Assembly: GCA_047629975.1 (NCBI GenBank)
Contig: JBLHUT010000229.1
Location: forward strand, 1 to 5,758
From: JBLHUT01 sp047629975
Lineage (GTDB): Bacteria > Pseudomonadota > Alphaproteobacteria > Rhodobacterales > Rhodobacteraceae
Length of the DNA stretch: 5,758 bases
Direction of reading: 5' to 3'
The notes under the pieces are model-generated. The model saw only the letters and a list, made by a program, of their open reading frames with translations. It had not been told where the DNA came from and ran no database searches. Made by a program: the position numbers and the translations under genes. Positions 1 through 4,529 of the stretch are shown here, in pieces; position 1 is the stretch's first letter; the number at the start of each line of letters is the position of its first letter.

Positions 1-47
1 TGTTGATCGCGTTTCCGCAACTGGCGTTATGGTTGCCGGGCCGGTGA
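1..47 (+). CDS. C-terminal tail of an upstream gene, possibly a TRAP transporter large permease (partial)
   Basis: The third frame is open from the window edge and ends LIAFPQLALWLPGR at a TGA at 45-47. This hydrophobic end with an FPQLALWLP-like motif resembles the last membrane segment of DctM-type TRAP transporter large permeases, and its codons mostly end in G or C as in the neighbouring genes. The second frame is also open (VDRVSATGVMVAGPVREA, stop at 56-58), so the reading frame is not certain. Neither tail looks like the biotin-carrier end of methylcrotonyl-CoA carboxylase, which often sits near this cluster. Only about 15 codons are visible, so the identification is tentative. Confidence 0.35.
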   Translation, partial: LIAFPQLALWLPGR

Positions 48-53
48 GGGAGG
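46..53 (+). promoter_or_regulatory. Shine-Dalgarno sequence of mvaB
   Basis: GAGGGAGG lies 9 bases before the ATG at 63. It overlaps the stop of the preceding reading frame, which suggests co-transcription with the upstream gene. It supports the chosen start of the lyase. Confidence 0.7.
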
Positions 54-62
54 CGTAATCCA

Positions 63-923
63 ATGACCGAGCAGGTCTCGATTTTTGAAATGGGCCCGCG
101 CGACGGGTTACAGAACGAACCGCGCCAGATCGTGACACAAGACAAGATCGCGTTGGTAGATATGCTGTCGGGTTGCGGCTTTTTGCGGATCGAGGTGACA
201 AGTTTCGTCAGTCCCAAATGGGTGCCACAAATGGCAGACGCGGCCGAGGTGCTTGGCGGAATTGCACGCATGCCGGGGGTGGCATATGCGGCGCTGACGC
301 CGAATATTCAGGGTTTTGAGGCGGCGATGGCGGCAGGGGCCGACGAGGTCGCGATCTTTGCATCGGCGTCCGAAGGGTTCAGCCAGAAGAATATCAATTG
401 CTCTATCGCTCAAAGTATGGCGCGGTTTGCACCGGTCGTTGCTGCGGCGCAGGCGGCGGGCGTTCGTGTGCGGGGCTATGTGTCGTGTGTTGCGGTGTGC
501 CCTTATGACGGGCCGACCCCACCAGAGAATGTGGCGGCTGTGGCTGCGCGTCTGCATGCCATGGGGTGCTACGAGGTAAGCCTTGGAGACACGACCGGGG
601 CCGGTACACCCGACACGATCACCGCGATGCTGAAGGCTGTCGGCGGGCGCGTTCCGGTGGCGCACCTTGCGGGGCATTATCACGACACCGCAGGGCGTGC
701 GATTGCCAATATCGAGGCAAGCCTGTCCTTGGGGTTGCGGGTGTTCGATGCGGCGGTTGGTGGCTTGGGGGGATGTCCCTTTGCGCCGGGTGCCGCGGGC
801 AATGTTGCCACCGAAGCGGTTGCGGCGCGGTTGCGGACATTGGGGTTCGACACCGGGCTGGATTTTGAAAAACTTGAGCAGGCAGCCGGCTTTGCCAAGA
901 CGTTAAGGACGACCCGATCATGA
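63..923 (+). CDS. mvaB: Hydroxymethylglutaryl-CoA lyase
   Basis: This enzyme (EC 4.1.3.4) cleaves 3-hydroxy-3-methylglutaryl-CoA to acetoacetate and acetyl-CoA, the last step of leucine and isovalerate breakdown in the cytoplasm. The 286-residue protein has the usual length of the bacterial family and a complete DRE-TIM-type barrel. Visible landmarks are MGPRDGLQNE at 10-19 (R13 and D14, matching human R41 and D42), RIEVTSFVSPKWVPQMAD with E44 (human E72), GYVSCVAVCPYDG at 138-150, and SLGDTTGAGTPD at 173-184. The metal ligands H205 and H207 sit in LAGHYHDTAG. The family signature GGLGGCPFAPGAAGN follows, with catalytic C238 and ligand N247. Spacing between these residues equals that in the human enzyme (33 between the first His and the Cys, 9 from the Cys to the Asn), so it should be active. 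The ATG is supported by a strong ribosome binding site, and the stop overlaps the next start by 4 bases (ATGA), implying translational coupling. Confidence 0.96.
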   Translation: MTEQVSIFEMGPRDGLQNEPRQIVTQDKIALVDMLSGCGFLRIEVTSFVSPKWVPQMADAAEVLGGIARMPGVAYAALTPNIQGFEAAMAAGADEVAIFASASEGFSQKNINCSIAQSMARFAPVVAAAQAAGVRVRGYVSCVAVCPYDGPTPPENVAAVAARLHAMGCYEVSLGDTTGAGTPDTITAMLKAVGGRVPVAHLAGHYHDTAGRAIANIEASLSLGLRVFDAAVGGLGGCPFAPGAAGNVATEAVAARLRTLGFDTGLDFEKLEQAAGFAKTLRTTRS

Positions 924-1702
924 GCTACGAGACACTTTCGATCACGCGCGACGCGCGCGGTGTGGCCTATGTCACGCTGGACTTGCCGGCAAAACGAAAC
1001 GCGCTGTCGGCGCTGATGATTGCTGAACTGACCGGTTTGGCGCATGATCTTGGGGCAAGGGACTCGACTCGCGCCATTGTGCTGTCAGGCGCTGGCAAGG
1101 TGTTCTGCGCGGGCGGTGATCTGGCTTGGATGCAGGCCCAGATTTCCGCCGATCGTACAGAGCGTATGGCCGAGGCGCGAAAGCTGGCGATGATGCTCAA
1201 TGCGTTGAACGAAATGCCGACGCCGCTGATCGGGCGTCTGCATGGCGGGGCGTATGGCGGCGGCGTGGGGCTGGCGTGTGTGTGCGATGTGGCGATTGCG
1301 GCGGCGTCGTGCCGGTTCGGGTTTACCGAAACGCGGTTGGGCCTGATCCCTGCCACGATCGGCCCCTATGTTGTGGCACGGATGGGCGAGGGGCCTGCGC
1401 GGCGTGTGTTCATGTCATCGCGGATTTTCGACGCAGCCGAGGCGCGGGATCTGGGCATTGTGGCGCGCGTGGTGGCGGATGACGCTCTTGATGCTGCGAT
1501 CGAAGCTGAAGTTGTGCCGTATCTGTCGGTCGCTCCACAAGCCGTAGGTGCCTCCAAATCGCTGGCGCGCAGTCTTGGGCCGCGGATTGATGCCGCCGTG
1601 ATCGACGACACCATCCGGCGCCTTGCGGATACGTGGGAGGGCGAGGAGGCCGCGCACGGCATCGACGCATTCTTGAGCCGCACGCCTGCGCGCTGGAGCT
1701 AG
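920..1702 (+). CDS. Crotonase-family hydratase, probably methylglutaconyl-CoA hydratase (LiuC type)
   Basis: This 260-residue enoyl-CoA hydratase/isomerase family protein probably hydrates 3-methylglutaconyl-CoA to HMG-CoA and hands its product to the adjacent lyase. The fold is complete. LPAKRNALS at 22-30 binds CoA. GAGKVFCAGGDLAWM at 57-71 forms the first oxyanion-hole loop, and HGGAYGGGVGLACVCDVAIA at 108-127 forms the second. FTETRLGLIPATIGPYVV at 135-152 resembles LiuC proteins (TEVRLGLIPATISP). Aligned with rat mitochondrial hydratase, E137 corresponds to catalytic E164, while the E144 position is G117, as I recall for LiuC-type hydratases. The start is the ATG overlapping the mvaB stop. 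TAAGGA at 904-909 lies 10 bases before it. A general enoyl-CoA hydratase is the alternative; operon position favours the leucine role. The gene would be liuC, but I leave the symbol blank because crotonase substrates cannot be read reliably from sequence. Confidence 0.88.
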   Translation: MSYETLSITRDARGVAYVTLDLPAKRNALSALMIAELTGLAHDLGARDSTRAIVLSGAGKVFCAGGDLAWMQAQISADRTERMAEARKLAMMLNALNEMPTPLIGRLHGGAYGGGVGLACVCDVAIAAASCRFGFTETRLGLIPATIGPYVVARMGEGPARRVFMSSRIFDAAEARDLGIVARVVADDALDAAIEAEVVPYLSVAPQAVGASKSLARSLGPRIDAAVIDDTIRRLADTWEGEEAAHGIDAFLSRTPARWS

Positions 1703-1707
1703 CGCGC
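1688..1707. terminator. GC-rich hairpin between the convergent genes (possible terminator)
   Basis: GCGCGCT (1688-1694) and AGCGCGC (1701-1707) form a perfect 7-bp stem with a 6-base loop, spanning the crotonase stop codon. The hairpin lies where crotonase and dadA transcription converge, with only 18 bases between their stop codons. Neither strand has a T-run after it, so it is not a typical intrinsic terminator. It may be chance in a GC-rich region. Confidence 0.25.
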
Positions 1708-1720
1708 GCAGCTTCACGTG

Positions 1721-2986
1721 TTAAGGGCGCAACCCGTAGCGGTCGGCCGTCAGCCCGTCAAACGAGATTTCGGGAGTTTTGCCCAATACAACATCGGCCA
1801 CGGCCCGACCGGAGCCGCACGCCATCGTCCACCCCAACGTGCCATGGCCGGTGTTCAGAAAAAGGTTGTCGTAAAACGTCTTTCCCAAAACCGGTGTGCC
1901 GTCGGGGGTCATCGGGCGCAGTCCGGTCCAGCCTTCGCATTGCTCGATATCGCCGCCCTTGGGGAACAGGTCGGAAATGACGTGGCGCACCGTGTCGGTG
2001 GCATGAGGACCAAGGCGGTGGGAATAGCCCGCGATTTCGGCGGTGCCGGCAACCCTGATCCGGTCGCCCAACCGTGTGATCGCAACCTTGTGGGTTTCGT
2101 CCATGATCGTTGATTGCGGCGCAAAGGCATCATCGGTCACCGGCAGTGTCACCGAATAGCCTTTGACAGGATACACCGGCAGGCCAAGTCCGATAGGTTT
2201 GAGCACGCGGGTGGCATAGCTGCCCATGGCACAGACATAAGCGTCGCCGGTCACGCGCCCTTCCTTGTCGGTATCAACTCCGGCCACGCGGCCACGCTCG
2301 ATGGCGATGCCCTCGATTGTCTGCCCGTAGTGGAACTGAACCCCCAGCTCTTCGGCCTTTTTGGCAAGTGCCACAGTGAACAGGCGGCAATCGCCGGTGC
2401 GGTCGGCAGTCATTTGCAGCCCGCCCACGAATTTTTCCCTGACCTGCGCCAGTGCGGGTTCGGCGGCGATGCATCCCTCGCGGTCCAGAACCTCGAAAGG
2501 CGAGTCGTATTCAGCAAGAATGTCCTGATCCGCCTTCGAGCCTTTGAGCTGTTTGCTGGTGCGGAAAAGCTGCAAGGTGCCTTGGGCGCGGCCCTCGTAT
2601 TCGATACCGGTTTCCGCGATGAGATCGGGCATCACGTCACGGCTGTAGTTTGACACGCGTACCATCCGGCCTTTGTTGATGGCATAGCTTTCGTCGTTGC
2701 AATTGGTGATCATCTGGGCGGACCATTTCCACATTTCAGGGCTGATCAACGGCCAGATAAACAGTGGACGACGCTTCATGAATAACCATTTAAGCGCCTT
2801 TACCGGAACACCCGGAGCGGCCCAGGGCGAGGTCATCCCGTAGGACAATTCACCGGCATTGGCATAGCTGGTTTCAAGGCCGGGGCCGGCCTGACGGTCA
2901 AGAACGACGACCTCGGCACCCTGCTTGGCAAGATAATAGGCTGTTGTCACGCCAATGACGCCAGCCCCCATTACAACAATTTTCAC
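1721..2986 (-). CDS. dadA: D-amino-acid dehydrogenase (FAD-dependent, DadA)
   Basis: DadA oxidatively deaminates D-amino acids, typically D-alanine, to 2-oxo acids and ammonia. It passes electrons to the quinone pool as a peripheral inner-membrane flavoprotein. The 421-residue protein is close to the length of E. coli DadA. It opens with the dinucleotide-binding fold MGAGVIG (G7, G9, G12), with an acidic residue at D30 for the FAD ribose. SYANAGELSYGM follows at about 40-51. The C-terminal part has GWTGLRPMTPDGTP at 352-365 and NTGHGTLGWTMACGSG at 378-393, the flavin-contacting end characteristic of DadA. The start is GTG at 2986, giving MKIVVMGAG directly at the first strand. AAAGGGG lies about 7 bases before it. 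No alanine racemase (dadX) is in the window. The gene lies 134 bases downstream of otnI on the same strand and converges with the crotonase gene. Its leader holds a possible two-state hairpin. A related glycine/D-amino-acid oxidase family member is a less likely alternative. Confidence 0.92.
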   Translation of the reverse strand: MKIVVMGAGVIGVTTAYYLAKQGAEVVVLDRQAGPGLETSYANAGELSYGMTSPWAAPGVPVKALKWLFMKRRPLFIWPLISPEMWKWSAQMITNCNDESYAINKGRMVRVSNYSRDVMPDLIAETGIEYEGRAQGTLQLFRTSKQLKGSKADQDILAEYDSPFEVLDREGCIAAEPALAQVREKFVGGLQMTADRTGDCRLFTVALAKKAEELGVQFHYGQTIEGIAIERGRVAGVDTDKEGRVTGDAYVCAMGSYATRVLKPIGLGLPVYPVKGYSVTLPVTDDAFAPQSTIMDETHKVAITRLGDRIRVAGTAEIAGYSHRLGPHATDTVRHVISDLFPKGGDIEQCEGWTGLRPMTPDGTPVLGKTFYDNLFLNTGHGTLGWTMACGSGRAVADVVLGKTPEISFDGLTADRYGLRP

Positions 2987-2989
2987 GCT

Positions 2990-3025
2990 GTCACCCCTTT
3001 GTGAAAACAGGGGTAACCCTGTTTT
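2990..3025 (-). promoter_or_regulatory. dadA leader with two mutually exclusive hairpins (candidate RNA switch)
   Basis: In the minus-strand transcript, AAAACAGGG (3025-3017) can pair with CCCUGUUUU (3012-3004) as a perfect 9-bp stem with loop UUAC. Alternatively, GUUACCCC (3017-3010) can pair with GGGGUGAC (2997-2990). That is 8 bp with one G-U pair and a 12-base loop, and it covers the Shine-Dalgarno sequence and ends 3 bases before the start codon. Both stems use the same CCC, so they cannot coexist. The pairing is seen directly in the sequence; a regulatory role is inference. I recognise no named riboswitch class here. The first stem could instead be a terminator for the otn genes or a DNA operator palindrome. 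Confidence 0.4.
2994..3000 (-). promoter_or_regulatory. Shine-Dalgarno sequence of dadA
   Basis: On the minus strand AAAGGGG ends 7 bases before the GTG at 2986. It supports that codon as the start, since no ATG gives a better fit to the first beta strand. The GGGG and the four bases after it are complementary to an upstream segment at 3010-3017, so the site may be masked in one RNA fold. Confidence 0.65.
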
Positions 3026-3045
3026 TATCCCACCCCGTGTGCCCG

Positions 3046-3073
3046 ACTATACCTGCAATCGGCGACAGTTCCA
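3046..3073 (-). promoter_or_regulatory. Possible sigma-70-type promoter of dadA
   Basis: On the minus strand TATAGT (3051-3046) resembles a -10 box. The best -35 candidate is TGGAAC (3073-3068) at 16-base spacing, which matches the consensus at only three of six positions. Transcription would begin near 3039, leaving a leader of about 50 bases that contains both alternative hairpins. The rest of the 2987-3120 gap holds no other gene. Confidence 0.3.
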
Positions 3074-3120
3074 GAGCTGCCGGAGTTACCCCGAAACGCA
3101 CAGCCGCCCGTGGCCTGTTG

Positions 3121-3894
3121 TCAACGCAATTGTTCCATCCAGCCCAAGGTGCCGCTGGTTGGTCCGACGGGTTTGTATTCAGCCCCCAACGGAGCATCAT
3201 AGCCAAGCTCGCCCAGCAGGTGAAACAGATACTGATAGCTTATTTCGCCGTGATCAGGCGTTCCGCGATCGGGCACCGAGGCAAATTGCACATGACCGAT
3301 AATCGGCATCAGTTCGGCAATCCGGTGGCTCAGATCGCCCTCGGTCATCTGGACGTGATAGCAATCGAACATCAGCTTCAGGTTCGGGGCGGTCACCTCT
3401 TCGATCAGGCGGCGTGCCTGTCCGGTCGTTGACAGAAAATAACCCGGCGCGTCATAGCGGTTAAGCGGTTCGATCAGGATCGTGATGCCAGTCCCGGCGG
3501 CTTTGGCGCAGGCATAGCCAAGGTTGGACACAAAGGTCGCATGTGCCTCGGGGCCTTGGGCGAAACCGGCCATCACGTGAATGTTGGGCGTACCGATACG
3601 CTCCGCATAGGCAATCGCCTCGTCGATTGCGGCCCGCGCGTCTGTCACACGGTCAGGCAGGGCCGACAGCCCGTTCTCGCCTGCCGTCACATCCCCGCGC
3701 CGCGTGTTGAGCCCCAGCATCGGCAGGCCCGTCTCGGCAAGGGCGGCGGCCACGTCACCGGCGTCAAACGCATAGGGCCAATGGCATTCAACCGCGTCGA
3801 ACCCTGCGGCCTTTGCGGCACGGATGGCCTGTGGCAAGGGCAGATCGGCCCACAAAAAGCCAAGGTTGGCTGAAAAATCGGTCAATCGTCCCAC
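3121..3894 (-). CDS. otnI: 2-oxo-tetronate isomerase (hydroxypyruvate isomerase family)
   Basis: OtnI (EC 5.3.1.35) isomerises 2-oxo-tetronate to 3-oxo-tetronate, the step before OtnK and OtnC in threonate and erythronate degradation. The 257-residue protein is a xylose-isomerase-like TIM barrel of the Hyi family. It begins FSANLGFLWADLPL at 7-20 and has GFDAVECHWPY at 31-41. The expected metal ligands are E142 (in ILIEPLNRYD), D177 (in FDCYHVQ), Q203 (in GHVQFASVPDR) and E239 (in GAEYKP), with spacing nearly identical to that of E. coli Hyi. The family also contains hydroxypyruvate isomerases, but adjacency to otnK and otnC strongly favours the tetronate role. The GTG start at 3894 overlaps otnC by 13 bases. 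A TTG at 3885 overlapping the otnC stop (TTGA) has a better placed GGAG 8 bases upstream and would give 254 residues. Confidence 0.9.
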   Translation of the reverse strand: MGRLTDFSANLGFLWADLPLPQAIRAAKAAGFDAVECHWPYAFDAGDVAAALAETGLPMLGLNTRRGDVTAGENGLSALPDRVTDARAAIDEAIAYAERIGTPNIHVMAGFAQGPEAHATFVSNLGYACAKAAGTGITILIEPLNRYDAPGYFLSTTGQARRLIEEVTAPNLKLMFDCYHVQMTEGDLSHRIAELMPIIGHVQFASVPDRGTPDHGEISYQYLFHLLGELGYDAPLGAEYKPVGPTSGTLGWMEQLR

Positions 3895-4529
3895 TCCACG
3901 TCAAAATGCGTTATCAGATCCGCGACCTGGTCTACGTTCAGCATCCGCGGGTTAAGCCCGCGCATCATCATCGCCAGCCTTGAGGTGTCTTCGAGTTCTT
4001 CAATGGCGTTGCACGCGGCCTCAAGGTCTTTTCCAGCCACCACAGGCCCGTGATTGGCCAGCATCACCGCCGAACGTTTCCCCGCCAGCCCGCGCACGGC
4101 CTGTCCCATCGCGGGATCGCCGGGCCGAAAGAACGGCAACAGCTTGACCCGACCCAGTTTCATGATCGAATACGGCGTCAACGGCGGCAGGAAATCATCC
4201 TCGTTGGCATCGGGCATCATCGAAAAGGCCACTGAATGGCACGCATGCAGATGCACCACAGCATGCGCGCTGCTGCGGGTGTCATAAAATGCTGTGTGCA
4301 GGTCCATCTCTTTGGTTGGCGGGTCGCCGGCGATCAAGATGCCGCGCCCGTTAAAGCGGCTCAACCGGGCCGGATCAAGGCGCCCGAAACTTGTGCCTGT
4401 CGGAGAGACAAGCATCCCTCCGTCCGGCGTGCGCACCGAGATATTGCCCGTGCTGCCACTGGTCAGGCCCCGATCGTACAAGGATCTGGCCAACGTGCAC
4501 ATCTGTTCGCGCAGGCGGGTGTCGTTCAT
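3882..4529 (-). CDS. otnC: 3-oxo-tetronate 4-phosphate decarboxylase (class II aldolase family)
   Basis: OtnC (EC 4.1.1.104) decarboxylates 3-oxo-tetronate 4-phosphate to dihydroxyacetone phosphate, which enters glycolysis or gluconeogenesis. The 215-residue protein is a full-length class II aldolase/adducin domain. GSTGNISVR at 25-33 is the phosphate-binding loop. VSPTGTSFGRL follows at 41-51, and KEMDLHTAFY at 73-82 carries the acidic catalytic residue E74. The zinc ligands are H93 and H95 (in HLHACHS) and H160 (in ANHGPVV). Many such proteins are annotated as L-fuculose-phosphate aldolase, but the overlapping otnK and otnI identify the role here. The ATG overlaps the otnK stop by 4 bases (ATGA), and GGAG at 4537-4540 lies 7 bases upstream of it. 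The gene's 3' end overlaps the start of otnI. Confidence 0.92.
   Translation of the reverse strand: MNDTRLREQMCTLARSLYDRGLTSGSTGNISVRTPDGGMLVSPTGTSFGRLDPARLSRFNGRGILIAGDPPTKEMDLHTAFYDTRSSAHAVVHLHACHSVAFSMMPDANEDDFLPPLTPYSIMKLGRVKLLPFFRPGDPAMGQAVRGLAGKRSAVMLANHGPVVAGKDLEAACNAIEELEDTSRLAMMMRGLNPRMLNVDQVADLITHFDVEWDD

Noticed and set aside
108..683. 191-codon minus-strand open frame opposite mvaB
   Set aside because: It is antisense to intact mvaB motifs. Its composition is rich in Arg, His and Cys, as expected of a shadow frame, and no family is recognisable.
1718..2653. Long + strand open frames (131 and 179 codons, back to back) opposite dadA
   Set aside because: They are antisense shadows of a clearly conserved dadA gene in GC-rich DNA. 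They show no recognisable domain, and the second merely restarts after the stop of the first.
3094..3120. Small stem just after the otnI stop as an intrinsic terminator
   Set aside because: The stem ACAGGCC/GGCUGU needs a bulge and has no U-run after it, so support is too weak.
3001..3432. 143-codon + strand open frame running from the dadA leader into otnI antisense
   Set aside because: Most of it mirrors otnI. There is no ribosome binding site or recognisable domain, and its start lies inside the palindrome region.
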